A model generated the notes under the pieces. The model had not been told where the DNA came from. It did no database searches and saw nothing but the letters and a program-made list of their open reading frames with translations. A stretch of DNA of 64,000 nt from Mycolicibacterium sphagni (lineage in GTDB: Bacteria > Actinomycetota > Actinomycetes > Mycobacteriales > Mycobacteriaceae), in contig NZ_VBSB01000005.1 in the NCBI RefSeq assembly GCF_013337765.1, positions 1-64,000 of the forward strand, in the 5' to 3' direction. How positions within the stretch are numbered: the stretch's first letter is position 1; every line of letters begins with the position of its first letter. Shown one piece after another: positions 48,187-56,680 of the stretch. The position numbers were made by a program, and so were the translations under genes.

Positions 48187-49328
48187 AGCCTCCGCAGCCC
48201 GCGGAGCACCTTGCTGAACGGCAGCATCGTGCCCAGGCCCTTACGCAACTTCGGTTGCATGGCACCGAAGTTGACCACGACGAGGTGGCGCACTCCGTGG
48301 TCGCGCCACACCGCGGCCTGTTCGAGAACGTCGTCGACGGTGCCGGTCAGCATCATCGCCTTCACCACCGACAGCGGCACCCGCGCGGCCGCCGAGTGCA
48401 CCCCGGCTTCGTCCATCGTGAAGTTGGAGTGATCCTGCATGCCCGTGCAATCCTCACCCAGCGGGTGTGACGCACCCTGGTGGGCGAAGAACTCCGCGGG
48501 CGCGTTGAGGCACCAGGCCTTGACGACGGTCGTGTCGAGACCTTCGTCGACTGCGGCCCGGCTCGACCCGGCGAAGACCGGGATCCAGAAGGCAGGCGTG
48601 ATCGACATCGGGTCGCGCCCGACATCCGAAGCGGCCGAACGGATCACCTCGAGCCGCTGGACGTAATCCTGCGGGCGGTGCGCGAACCCTGGAAACCAGC
48701 CGTCACCGTGGCGTCCCGTCGCGCGCAGCATTCGCGGTCCATGGGCGGCCACCCAGATCTTCGGCCACCTGCCCCGGTACGGCGGGAGGTCGAAGATCGC
48801 GTTCCGTAGCGGGAAAAATGGCGAATCCCGATTGACCACTTGGCCTTTGGACTCCCACAACGCGCGAATGGTCGCCAGCGCCTCCTCGAACCTGGCCACC
48901 GGTTTCGACCAGTCCACCCCGTAGGGCTCATTGCCGACCCGCTCCCCCGGCCCGATACCCAGGACCGCACGGCCACGGGTCAGCAGGTTCAGTGTCGCGG
49001 CGGCCTGAGCGGTGACGGCCGGGTGGCGCTTGCCGGTGTCGGTGACGCCGATCCCGAGGCTGATCCGGTTGAACCTGCGTCGTGCGGCGAGGCTGCCAAG
49101 CAGGGTCCAGGCTTCCATCGCCGCGTCGGGGGATTGCAGAATCCGTGCCGCTGCCGTGTATTTCGGATCCCACAGCGGACGCGGTGTCTGCCCGTTGATG
49201 TGGTCGGGCACCCAGTACGAGTCGACCCGGCCGGCCACCGCGGACAGATAGTTGGCCCGGCTGAACGCGTCGGCGGTGGGCCGTGCGGCCATCACCGGGT
49301 CCATCAGACCCACACGCAGCCGGGACAA
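48183..49328 (-). CDS. LLM-class oxidoreductase, second cluster member
   Basis: A 381-residue luciferase-like enzyme. I take the TTG at 49328 (MSRLRVGLMDP), 5 bp after the preceding stop, since the family normally starts with this strand; a GTG at 49313 is an alternative. It shows WVPDHINGQ, SLGIGVTDTGKRHP and VLGIGPGER, typical of F420/flavin-dependent LLM enzymes. It is the last gene of a four-gene operon (kinase-like, NTF2-like, LLM, LLM). Confidence 0.84.
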   Translation of the reverse strand: MSRLRVGLMDPVMAARPTADAFSRANYLSAVAGRVDSYWVPDHINGQTPRPLWDPKYTAAARILQSPDAAMEAWTLLGSLAARRRFNRISLGIGVTDTGKRHPAVTAQAAATLNLLTRGRAVLGIGPGERVGNEPYGVDWSKPVARFEEALATIRALWESKGQVVNRDSPFFPLRNAIFDLPPYRGRWPKIWVAAHGPRMLRATGRHGDGWFPGFAHRPQDYVQRLEVIRSAASDVGRDPMSITPAFWIPVFAGSSRAAVDEGLDTTVVKAWCLNAPAEFFAHQGASHPLGEDCTGMQDHSNFTMDEAGVHSAAARVPLSVVKAMMLTGTVDDVLEQAAVWRDHGVRHLVVVNFGAMQPKLRKGLGTMLPFSKVLRGLRRL

Positions 49329-49333
49329 TTCGG

Positions 49334-50380
49334 CTACTTGTCCGACTGGCGGTAGGCCGCGACAACCGGCTCCAGCTCGTCGGGGGTGGCACCGTGCAGG
49401 ATCACCGCGTCGGCACCGTAGTCGAATTCCTTGCGGATCCGGTCGACACATTGCTGGGCCGACCCGGTGGCCGACGGCTCCAGCCATTCGTCGGGGATCA
49501 GCGTCGCGATGTGCTCGATCTGCTCGGCGGTCGCCTTGTGGTCGATACCGCCGCCAACGGACTGCACGACGGTGTCCGCCCGGAAGCGTTCCAGCACAGC
49601 GGGGTCCCAGCCGTTCGTGTTCACCAGCAAATCGCCATAGCCCTGCAGGTAGGTGGCCAGCCGTGCGACCGTCTTCTTCAGCCGCAGCTCTTCGGGGAGG
49701 TGGTCCCCCACCGTCGCGAAGCAGGACCACACCCGAACACTGCCGGGATCGCGACCGGCCTGTTCCGCGGCATCTTTGACGGTCCTGACGGCGCGTGACA
49801 GCGTCTCCGGCGTGAAGTAGGTATGCAGGATCACGTCGTCGAACTCCCGCCCACCGAGCTTGAGCGTCTCGGGCCCGAACGCGACGATGGCCAGCCGGAT
49901 GTCCTCGTTGAAGTCCGGATCCAGGAACAGCACCGGGTACTTCCCCAGCGGCCCATCGTGGTTGAAGATCAGCTCGCCGTGCCACAGCCGGCGCATCACC
50001 TGCGCGAAGTCTTCCATCTGCGCGGTGGTCACCGGCGGAATGCCGAACGCCCCGTAGATCGCCGCGATACCGCGCCCGATACCGAGCGTGAACCGGCCGC
50101 CGGAGAGGCGGTGCATCGTGGTAGCCCACGACCCGATGATCAGGGGGTGCCTGGTGTTGTGATTGGTTGCCGCCGTGGCGATCTGCATCCTGTTGGTGAC
50201 GGCAAGGGCCGCACCGACCAGTGACGACGCTTCTTTGACGTTCCAGCGTTCGGAGATGAAGCCGGTGCCGAAGCCCAGCTCCTCACCTCGGCGCGCCTCG
50301 TCCATCAACGTCGCCGGACCCTCGCCACCGGCTCCGGCCAGCAGGTAGTAACCGAGCTCGTCCAGCACGCGTTCGCTCAC
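49334..50380 (-). CDS. LLM-class oxidoreductase (TIGR03857-like)
   Basis: A 348-residue F420-type LLM enzyme starting at GTG 50380, which overlaps the NTF2-like stop. It has the ERWNVKEA region, ATAATNHNTRHP and GIGRGIAAIYGAFG loops of the TIGR03857 subgroup. It is distinct from the neighbouring LLM genes, so the cluster holds several different clades rather than recent duplicates. Confidence 0.87.
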   Translation of the reverse strand: MSERVLDELGYYLLAGAGGEGPATLMDEARRGEELGFGTGFISERWNVKEASSLVGAALAVTNRMQIATAATNHNTRHPLIIGSWATTMHRLSGGRFTLGIGRGIAAIYGAFGIPPVTTAQMEDFAQVMRRLWHGELIFNHDGPLGKYPVLFLDPDFNEDIRLAIVAFGPETLKLGGREFDDVILHTYFTPETLSRAVRTVKDAAEQAGRDPGSVRVWSCFATVGDHLPEELRLKKTVARLATYLQGYGDLLVNTNGWDPAVLERFRADTVVQSVGGGIDHKATAEQIEHIATLIPDEWLEPSATGSAQQCVDRIRKEFDYGADAVILHGATPDELEPVVAAYRQSDK

Positions 50381-50751
50381 GCCCAAACTCCTTGTTTGTA
50401 GCCGCAGTTCCACACTTCGGTGATTCGGCCGTCGACCACACGGAAGATCTCCATGCTGCCGACGGTCGTCTCCAGACCGTCCTTGAGAGTCATCGGCGAC
50501 TGGTAAACGATCGCCACGTGTTCACCGTCGTCGCCGGTCACGACCAGGTTCAGGTCGAACCGGATCGAGGAGAACATCTCCAGGTGGTCGACGACACGCT
50601 TGACGGCCTCGTCATGGGTGAGCACCACCGCCTCGCCGACTTCATGGCGAATCACGCTGTCGCCCAGTAACTCCTCGGCCAGCGCAATGTCACCATCGTT
50701 CCAGACCACCAGGTTGTACAACTCGACGACCTCGCGCGCCGTCCGGCTCAT
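50377..50751 (-). CDS. NTF2-like (SnoaL) fold protein
   Basis: A 124-residue protein starting at the ATG at 50751 (MSRTAREVVELYN). The YNLVVWNDGDIALAEELL start and the RVVDGRITEVWNCGY end are typical of SnoaL-like proteins. It overlaps both neighbours by one to four bases, so it is translationally coupled in the operon. May be a small isomerase, dehydratase or hydrolase. Confidence 0.82.
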   Translation of the reverse strand: MSRTAREVVELYNLVVWNDGDIALAEELLGDSVIRHEVGEAVVLTHDEAVKRVVDHLEMFSSIRFDLNLVVTGDDGEHVAIVYQSPMTLKDGLETTVGSMEIFRVVDGRITEVWNCGYKQGVWA

Positions 50752-51794
50752 CAGAACACCTCCAGTGCGTCGATATCGGCGATCGTGGCCACCGCCCGGT
50801 CGGTGAGCGTCAGGCAGAGATCGCGTGACCGTTGCGGCAGCGCGTCCCAGCCGATCAGCGTGATCACGGGCAGCACCATGAGAAAGCCCGCTGCCAGACG
50901 GTAGTGCCGCCACGCCTCGTCGAACGAATACCCGATGTCGCCGAGGCTGTCCAGGTAGCCACGGAGCAACGCTTCGTCCTGGCCCCGCCGGATCTCGGTG
51001 GGCAATCCCTGGCTGACCAGGTACGCGATATCGGCCGCACCCGCCCCGACGCACGCGAACTGGTAGTCCACCACTTTCATCCGGTCACCCGCGAAGAACA
51101 TGTTGTCGGCTCTGATATCGCCGTGCAGCAGCATGGACCGCTCCGTGAGGCCGTCGAGCGCCGTCGCGGCGTGCTCGGTGAACCGCTCCGCGAAACGGGC
51201 GACGGCCTCGGGGACCGGCGCATCCGAATGCGCCCGGTAGACGTCCCACCCGGGCCCGAAGGCAGGCACCAGCAGATCGCGGACCGCGGGCATATCGAAG
51301 CGCGGAAACACCTGCAGCGCTGCGGCATTCGACGGTTGCACCGACCAGGCGTGCAGACCGGCCAGCTGCGTAATACACAGCCGGGCCCGGTCGATCGACA
51401 GCCCGGCCAGATGGTCGGCGTTGTCCCAGTCCCGCAGATCCTCCAACAACAGCACGAAGTCGGCCGAATCGTCGGCCATCCGTGCGGCGTAGACATGCGG
51501 GGCGTCCATCGGCGCGCGCCCGGCGATATCGCGGTAGAACGCCAGCTCCCGCCGGTAGCCGCCGAGCAGCTCCATCGCGCCGCGCGCTTCCGACTGTGCC
51601 GCCAGCTTGGCGATCATCGTCTCGGGGACGCCGTCGCCGGTCAGGTGCAGCCGATACAGCAGCGACGAGAATCCGCTGTCCTGAGCGATCTGTTCGGCGA
51701 CGACCCCGGTGACGGTCGTCCCCAGTGCGCCGGTGAGCCACGCCGCATTGACGGCGTCGATGCCGGACGGCACCGCTGCCGTGGCTGAAGTCAC
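50751..51794 (-). CDS. APH-family phosphotransferase-like protein
   Basis: A 347-residue kinase-fold protein of the aminoglycoside phosphotransferase/ecdysteroid-kinase-like group. The catalytic loop is LLHGDIRADNMFF and the metal-binding Asp follows in VVDYQFA. Relatives in actinobacteria sit in lipid and xenobiotic catabolic clusters with unknown substrates. It starts with GTG and heads the operon. The 37-bp gap to the divergent TetR gene is short. Confidence 0.85.
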   Translation of the reverse strand: MTSATAAVPSGIDAVNAAWLTGALGTTVTGVVAEQIAQDSGFSSLLYRLHLTGDGVPETMIAKLAAQSEARGAMELLGGYRRELAFYRDIAGRAPMDAPHVYAARMADDSADFVLLLEDLRDWDNADHLAGLSIDRARLCITQLAGLHAWSVQPSNAAALQVFPRFDMPAVRDLLVPAFGPGWDVYRAHSDAPVPEAVARFAERFTEHAATALDGLTERSMLLHGDIRADNMFFAGDRMKVVDYQFACVGAGAADIAYLVSQGLPTEIRRGQDEALLRGYLDSLGDIGYSFDEAWRHYRLAAGFLMVLPVITLIGWDALPQRSRDLCLTLTDRAVATIADIDALEVF

Positions 51795-51819
51795 CCTCGC
51801 AAGATAGTTGTCGTGTGTT

Positions 51820-51825
51820 TAATAT
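51820..51825 (+). promoter_or_regulatory. -10 element of a possibly leaderless TetR transcript
   Basis: TAATAT lies exactly six bases before the GTG start of the TetR gene. That is the normal -10 to start-site distance, so transcription probably begins at the GTG itself. No ribosome site is needed in such leaderless mycobacterial mRNAs. Confidence 0.5.
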
Positions 51826-51831
51826 GCAAGG

Positions 51832-52440
51832 GTGCCCTCTCCCGCACGCGGATTGACGCAACCTGAACGGGTCGAGACCTCCCGACGCCGGCTGATGGAG
51901 GCTGCCGCCGAGCTGATCGTCGAGAAGGGCTGGGAGGCAACCACCGCCGCCGAGATCGGCCGCCGGGCGGGTTACAGCCGCACGATGGTGCACGCCCGCT
52001 TCGGCGGCAAGGAGGCCATCCTCGAGGACTTCCTCCAGGAATACGTCAGCAGGCTGAGCCCGGATCTCCATCCGCACGCCACGGGCATGGATCAGGTACT
52101 CGCCCACATCGACCGCATCCGCGACCTGTACGCCCATGACCCCGATGTGTTGCGTGCCATGTTCGTCTCCACCTTCGAGTCCATGAAGACGACCTCCCCA
52201 TTGCGTGAACGGCTCCGCGACCAGCTGACCGGCGGGGTGGCCAATGTGGCCGACGGGCTGCGAAAAGGGCAGCGGGACAAATCCGTTCGCCGCGGCATCG
52301 ATCTGGACCGGGCAGTCAGTGATATCACCGCGGTGTTCTTCGGCGTCGCCTTCCTGTGGATCGCGCTTCCTCCCGGGTTCGACCTGGACACCGAGCTGGC
52401 GCACGCACGCGAGCGGATCGTGCGGGACTACGGCGCCTGA
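51832..52440 (+). CDS. TetR-family transcription regulator of the cluster
   Basis: A 202-residue regulator with a helix-turn-helix at about 20-65 (IGRRAGYSRTMVHARFGGK) and a helical ligand domain. It lies in the middle of the catabolic region, divergent from the kinase/NTF2/LLM operon, and is the obvious local candidate for the 19-bp palindrome regulon. However, its own 37-bp promoter gap lacks that palindrome, so this is unproven. It overlaps the convergent hydrolase by 13 bp. Confidence 0.87.
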   Translation: MPSPARGLTQPERVETSRRRLMEAAAELIVEKGWEATTAAEIGRRAGYSRTMVHARFGGKEAILEDFLQEYVSRLSPDLHPHATGMDQVLAHIDRIRDLYAHDPDVLRAMFVSTFESMKTTSPLRERLRDQLTGGVANVADGLRKGQRDKSVRRGIDLDRAVSDITAVFFGVAFLWIALPPGFDLDTELAHARERIVRDYGA

Positions 52441-53534
52441 GTCAGCGCACCAAGGAATCGTTCGGTCTGAGCCTGTACCGCACCGGAGAACAGATGTCCG
52501 ACGTGCCCGCCGTCGTGCCAGTACAACTCGCCGCCCCACCGGTCGTGCATGGCGAGCGCGCATTGCCGGTAGGCCATCTGGTCGTGCCAGGCACCGACGA
52601 TCAGCCGCCGCTCGACAGGTGCCAGGGGCTCGAGCGCCAGGGGGTCGATCACCGATGTCAGGTCCGACACGATATCGGATGTCATTGCCGCACTGACTAG
52701 CTCGGCGGCTGAACCCCACCGGTGCAGATGCCGGGCGATCATTCCGTTGAGGCCGAGGATCGGTGTGTAGAGGGCGACGGCGTCGACCCGCTCGTCCAAC
52801 CCCGCCGCCAATGCGGCCACCGCACTACCCAGCGACAGTCCGGACAGGGCGATCGCAGTCGAGTCGGGCTCGATCCAGCCGAGCACCGCCCGCACCTCCG
52901 AGACCGCCCGGACCATCCCGGCGACATTGGCCACCGGGTCGTTCCCGGGATAGGCCGGCCACCGATCGCGCCGGGGCCCATGACCCGGCTGGACCGGCAG
53001 GGCCACGTTGAAGCCGAGTCCGCGGTGAATGCGGCCGACCCTGGCGACCAGGATGTCCGACATCCCGCCCTGGCCCGCACCGTGCACCCAGACCAGCCAC
53101 GGCCTCGGTCCGTCCTCGTGGCGGAACAGCACAACCTCAGCGCACGCCGGCCCACCGTGTTCTTCGGCGAGCGCAGGCACCAGGTGTGGGTCGTGGTCGT
53201 AGCTCATCCGCTCATAGGAGAGCACACCGGCATTGACCGGACGAATCCCCTTCACCTGCAACGGCTCCGGAGCGCGATGCACTCCGGTCACGCCGAGCCC
53301 AGACAGCTCCGCAGCCGCATCCACGTATTCCTCGACCGGCCGGTCCATCCGGGGCGGGGAGGACATCAGCGTCATTCCGGTGACCACCAGCTCGTCGAGC
53401 GCGACCTCGGCCACTTGGCGCATCCCGCGCCCGGACAGCGGATTCCAGCCATCCTCGCCGTGCAGCGCGGCCACCGAACGCGGCAGGACACCGCCCAGCT
53501 GAGTCGCCAGCCGATGTGCGTTCGTCAGTCGCAT
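52428..53534 (-). CDS. Alpha/beta hydrolase beside the BVMO
   Basis: A 368-residue hydrolase starting at the ATG at 53534, 4 bp after the BVMO stop. It has an oxyanion HGAGQGG near residue 151, nucleophile Ser234 in GLSLG and a late His in HDGGHVGH. An N-terminal extension of about 130 residues precedes the core. Esterases next to Baeyer-Villiger monooxygenases commonly open the ester or lactone formed, and this arrangement suggests the same. Confidence 0.87.
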   Translation of the reverse strand: MRLTNAHRLATQLGGVLPRSVAALHGEDGWNPLSGRGMRQVAEVALDELVVTGMTLMSSPPRMDRPVEEYVDAAAELSGLGVTGVHRAPEPLQVKGIRPVNAGVLSYERMSYDHDPHLVPALAEEHGGPACAEVVLFRHEDGPRPWLVWVHGAGQGGMSDILVARVGRIHRGLGFNVALPVQPGHGPRRDRWPAYPGNDPVANVAGMVRAVSEVRAVLGWIEPDSTAIALSGLSLGSAVAALAAGLDERVDAVALYTPILGLNGMIARHLHRWGSAAELVSAAMTSDIVSDLTSVIDPLALEPLAPVERRLIVGAWHDQMAYRQCALAMHDRWGGELYWHDGGHVGHLFSGAVQAQTERFLGALTQAP

Positions 53535-53538
53535 CCGA

Positions 53539-55149
53539 TCAGGCCAGCTTGAAGCCGACGTAACCGCCGTCGGCGATCTCGTCGCAGCGCCGACGGTATT
53601 CGGGGATACCGGCCGTGTAGCCCATGTACATCCGTTTCTTGCCGGGAACGTTCGCGCCGTTGTACCACGAATTGCAGCTCGGATGCACCAGGACCGTCGG
53701 CGCCACAAGGGATGTGGTGTGCTCGATCCACTCCTGCTGTGCGGCAGGCAGTGCGTCGATGGTCCGGTACCCACCGGTCCTGAGGTATGCGATGCAGTCG
53801 CCGATCCACTCGATGTGCTGCTCGAGCGCGGTGACGAAGTTCGTCGCCGCCGACGGGCTGCCCGGCCCCTGGACGATGAACAGGTTGGGGAACCCGGCGA
53901 CCGCGAGACCGAGGTAGGACACCGGCCCCTCGTCGGCCCACACGTCGCGCAACAACGCCCCACCCCGGCCTCGCACATCGATGCGGGTGAGCGCTCCGGT
54001 CATGGCATCGAACCCGGTGGCGTAGATGATGACGTCGAGGTCGTAGTGCTGCGTCGAGGTGTCGATGCCGTCCGGGGTGATCGCCCGGATCGGATCCTTG
54101 CGCAGATCGACGAGAGTGACGTTGTCGCGGTTGTAGGTCTGGTAGTAGCCCTGGTCGATGATCGGGCGCTTGCAGCCGAAGGGATGGCTCGGCACCAGTG
54201 CGGCCGCGGTCTGCGGGTCGGTGACGATTCGTGCGATCGCCTCGCCGTACAACGCGGTGGCCATTCGGTTGGCCTCGATGTCGAAGAAGATGTCACCCCA
54301 GTTGAGCGCGCCCATCACCCCGCGCTCGTCGACGGCGCGCAGCTGCTCCTCGCGGCTGGCTCCCTTGATCGGCGGGCTGACGAGCATGTCGATCAGGACC
54401 GAGAACGCCGACAGCCGGGCCGCACCGACCGGATGCTGACGTTGGGCTTCGCGGATCTCGCCGTAGTTCGCCTTCATCTCGTCGAGCTCGCCGGGTTCGA
54501 ACGACCGCACGTCCCACGGCAGCGTGAAGGCGGGCGAGCGCTGAAAGACGAACAGCTCCTGCACATCCCGGGCGATCACGGGGATCATCTGGACACCGGT
54601 CGAACCCGTCCCGATGACGCCCACCCGCTTGCCGGACAGGTCGAACCCGCCTTCGGGCCAGCGGCTGGTGAACAGCGACTCCCCCGCGAACGTCGCCATC
54701 CCTTCAATGTCGGGTTCCAGCGTGCACGACAGGATCCCCGAGGCCGCGACGACGAAGGGCGCGACGAACGTCTCGCCGGCGGCGGTCTGCAGCGTCCACG
54801 TCGCGCTGTCTTCGTCGAAGGTCATCGCGGTGACATCGGTGTTGAAGCGGATGTCGCGGCGCAGGTCGAGACGGTCGGCGACGAAGTTCAGGTAGGCCTC
54901 GATCTCCGGTTGGGCCGGCATGGTCTCGGTCCAGACCCATTCCTGCTGGATCTCGTCGGAGAAGCTGTAGGAGTATTCGATGCTCTCGATATCGCACCGG
55001 GCGCCTGGATACCGGTTGAACAGCCAAGTGCCGCCGACCTTTTCGGCCTTCTCCAGCACCTGGACCCGCATCCCGAGCTCCCGCAGCCGATGCAGCATAT
55101 AGAGACCGGAGAACCCGGCCCCGATCACCAGCACGTCAGCACTGTCCAT
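53539..55149 (-). CDS. Type I Baeyer-Villiger-like flavin monooxygenase
   Basis: A 536-residue FAD/NADPH monooxygenase. FAD site GAGFSG at 10-15, the NADPH site GTGSTG at 180-185 and a BVMO fingerprint at 154-165 (FAGESLFTSRWP). The fingerprint consensus FxGxxxHxxxW(P/D) is kept except that the His is Phe160, encoded by TTC. The enzyme should oxidise ketones to esters or lactones if active. Starts with ATG at 55149 and leads an operon with the hydrolase. A perfect regional palindrome lies upstream. Confidence 0.88.
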   Translation of the reverse strand: MDSADVLVIGAGFSGLYMLHRLRELGMRVQVLEKAEKVGGTWLFNRYPGARCDIESIEYSYSFSDEIQQEWVWTETMPAQPEIEAYLNFVADRLDLRRDIRFNTDVTAMTFDEDSATWTLQTAAGETFVAPFVVAASGILSCTLEPDIEGMATFAGESLFTSRWPEGGFDLSGKRVGVIGTGSTGVQMIPVIARDVQELFVFQRSPAFTLPWDVRSFEPGELDEMKANYGEIREAQRQHPVGAARLSAFSVLIDMLVSPPIKGASREEQLRAVDERGVMGALNWGDIFFDIEANRMATALYGEAIARIVTDPQTAAALVPSHPFGCKRPIIDQGYYQTYNRDNVTLVDLRKDPIRAITPDGIDTSTQHYDLDVIIYATGFDAMTGALTRIDVRGRGGALLRDVWADEGPVSYLGLAVAGFPNLFIVQGPGSPSAATNFVTALEQHIEWIGDCIAYLRTGGYRTIDALPAAQQEWIEHTTSLVAPTVLVHPSCNSWYNGANVPGKKRMYMGYTAGIPEYRRRCDEIADGGYVGFKLA

Positions 55150-55183
55150 TCACGGACCCTTCTCTTCCTCGCACGGCGGATGC

Positions 55184-55202
55184 TACTGTAACTATTACAG
55201 TA
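55184..55202. promoter_or_regulatory. Regional palindrome, perfect copy 2
   Basis: TACTGTAA-CTA-TTACAGTA, a perfect 8-bp inverted repeat with a 3-base spacer, lies in the 99-bp gap between the divergent BVMO and LLM genes. It is 34 bp from the BVMO start and 46 bp from the LLM start, suitable for controlling both. Confidence 0.82.
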
Positions 55203-55248
55203 TTGGAGCCAGCCTGGCCGCCGGATCCCCGAAATCCTCAGGTGGGCG

Positions 55249-56172
55249 ATGCGGTACACCCTGGAATATCCGAGCGAGCTCCCCACCGCGCCCGACGACT
55301 TCCTCGAACCCGACGTGATCCGCGATGTCGCGGCCCGAGCCGGGGCGGCCGGCTTCTCCGCGATCGCGCTGTCCGAGCATCCGGCACCGTCCCTGAAATG
55401 GCGACGCAACGGCGGCCACGACACCCTCGACCCGATCGCGGCGTTGAGCTTCATGGCCGCGGTGACCACCGACATCAAGCTGATGACCAACCTGTACGTG
55501 CTGCCGTTTCGCAACCCGTACCTGTCCGCCAAGTCGTTGGGCAGCCTCGACATACTGTCGGCGGGGCGGTTGATCGCCGGAGTGGGGGCGGGGTACCTGC
55601 GCTCGGAGTTCGCGGCGCTCGGTGTCGAGGTCGGCGACCGCGCCCAGCTGCTCGACCAGGCACTGGCCGCGCTGACATCGATCTGGACGGACCCCGAAAC
55701 ACCAGTCAGCGGACAGGGATTCACGGCGACCAGCCCGATGTGGCTGCAGCCGCCCGTCCAGCGGCCACATCCGCCGATCTGGATCGGAGGCAACACCGCG
55801 GCGGCCATCCGCCGCGTCGTTCAGTACGGCAGCGGCTGGATGCCGATCATCGCGCCGGCGGGTATGGCGTCGGCGATCGGCACGGCCGCGGTCGAGAACG
55901 CCGACCAGTTCGGTGCCGTGGCGCGCCGGCTGCGTGACGCGCTCGCCGCCGCCGGGCGCGATCCTGCCTCCGTCGACGTGCAGGTGATCTGCCCATTCAT
56001 CGATCTCGACGACGACTCCTCGCTGCGACGAGCCCAGGACGTACTCGGCGAGCTTGCCGGGCACGGAGCGAATTGGGCCGTCGCCCACGTCGAGGCGCCC
56101 AGCCCGAAGGCGGCGCTCGACTATCTCGACGCGTTCGGCGAGGCCGTCATCGCCGGCGGCCTGGTCAGCTGA
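55249..56172 (+). CDS. LLM-class oxidoreductase (TIGR03619-like)
   Basis: A 307-residue luciferase-like enzyme starting at an ATG with AGGTGGG upstream. It has the ALSEHPAPS segment, LYVLPFRNPYLSAK and GVGAGYLRSEFAALG of the TIGR03619 F420-dependent group. It overlaps the convergent NTF2-like gene by 8 bp. Controlled, probably, from the palindrome at 55184. Confidence 0.87.
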   Translation: MRYTLEYPSELPTAPDDFLEPDVIRDVAARAGAAGFSAIALSEHPAPSLKWRRNGGHDTLDPIAALSFMAAVTTDIKLMTNLYVLPFRNPYLSAKSLGSLDILSAGRLIAGVGAGYLRSEFAALGVEVGDRAQLLDQALAALTSIWTDPETPVSGQGFTATSPMWLQPPVQRPHPPIWIGGNTAAAIRRVVQYGSGWMPIIAPAGMASAIGTAAVENADQFGAVARRLRDALAAAGRDPASVDVQVICPFIDLDDDSSLRRAQDVLGELAGHGANWAVAHVEAPSPKAALDYLDAFGEAVIAGGLVS

Positions 56173-56602
56173 ACCGCAGCAGGGTGCGGGTCAGATGCAG
56201 CGACGTGATGAGCCAACGGCCGTCCCGTTTCTCGTACGTCTCGTGATAGTGCCCGGCGCCGTGCAGCTGATTGCCTGCGGGGAAGAACAGCAGATCCTCC
56301 ATCGCCCAGATGCCGGTCGCCGTGGTGGGCGAGGTCAGCGTGATCTCCGGCGTATGACAATGGTGCACGGTCGCCACACCCTCCAGGGTGCCGATCACCA
56401 TCGGCACGAACTCGTCGACGCCATGAATCGGCGCCCCCGTCTGCGGATCGGCACCCCCGGTCGACACCGCACCGTCCAGCAGCACGCTCAGATCAGGGGC
56501 GAAGACGCCCCGCCACGACTCGACGTCCTTGGTGTCGAGGAAGCGGCAATACCGCGCCTTGAGCTGGCGAATCGCTTCGAGTTCGTCGCTGCCGTCGACC
56601 AT
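56165..56602 (-). CDS. NTF2-like (SnoaL) fold protein
   Basis: A 145-residue protein starting at the ATG at 56602 (MVDGSDELEAIRQL). The KARYCRFLDTKDVESW helix and the HCHTPEITL and HYHETYEKRDGRW strands fit the SnoaL_4 group linked with ring-hydroxylating enzymes. It is divergent from the Rieske oxygenase gene, with a palindrome copy between them. Confidence 0.85.
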   Translation of the reverse strand: MVDGSDELEAIRQLKARYCRFLDTKDVESWRGVFAPDLSVLLDGAVSTGGADPQTGAPIHGVDEFVPMVIGTLEGVATVHHCHTPEITLTSPTTATGIWAMEDLLFFPAGNQLHGAGHYHETYEKRDGRWLITSLHLTRTLLRFS

Positions 56603-56635
56603 CGGACGCCTCCATTCGGACCGGCCTGAAAGCAC

Positions 56636-56654
56636 TACTGTAATACTCTTAGTA
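56636..56654. promoter_or_regulatory. Regional palindrome, copy 3
   Basis: TACTGTAA-TAC-TCTTAGTA. The left arm is identical to the consensus; the right arm differs at two positions. It lies in the 78-bp gap between divergent NTF2-like and Rieske genes, 26 bp from the Rieske GTG. Confidence 0.6.
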
Positions 56655-56680
56655 CACCGTGAGTTCGGAGGAGGCACCGC

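Noticed and set aside
49329..50129. N-terminal extension of the LLM enzyme ending at 48183
   Set aside because: It overlaps the next LLM gene in another frame and has no conserved segment.
53683..55191. A 502-codon open frame on the plus strand
   Set aside because: Antisense to the BVMO gene; composition is that of a shadow frame.
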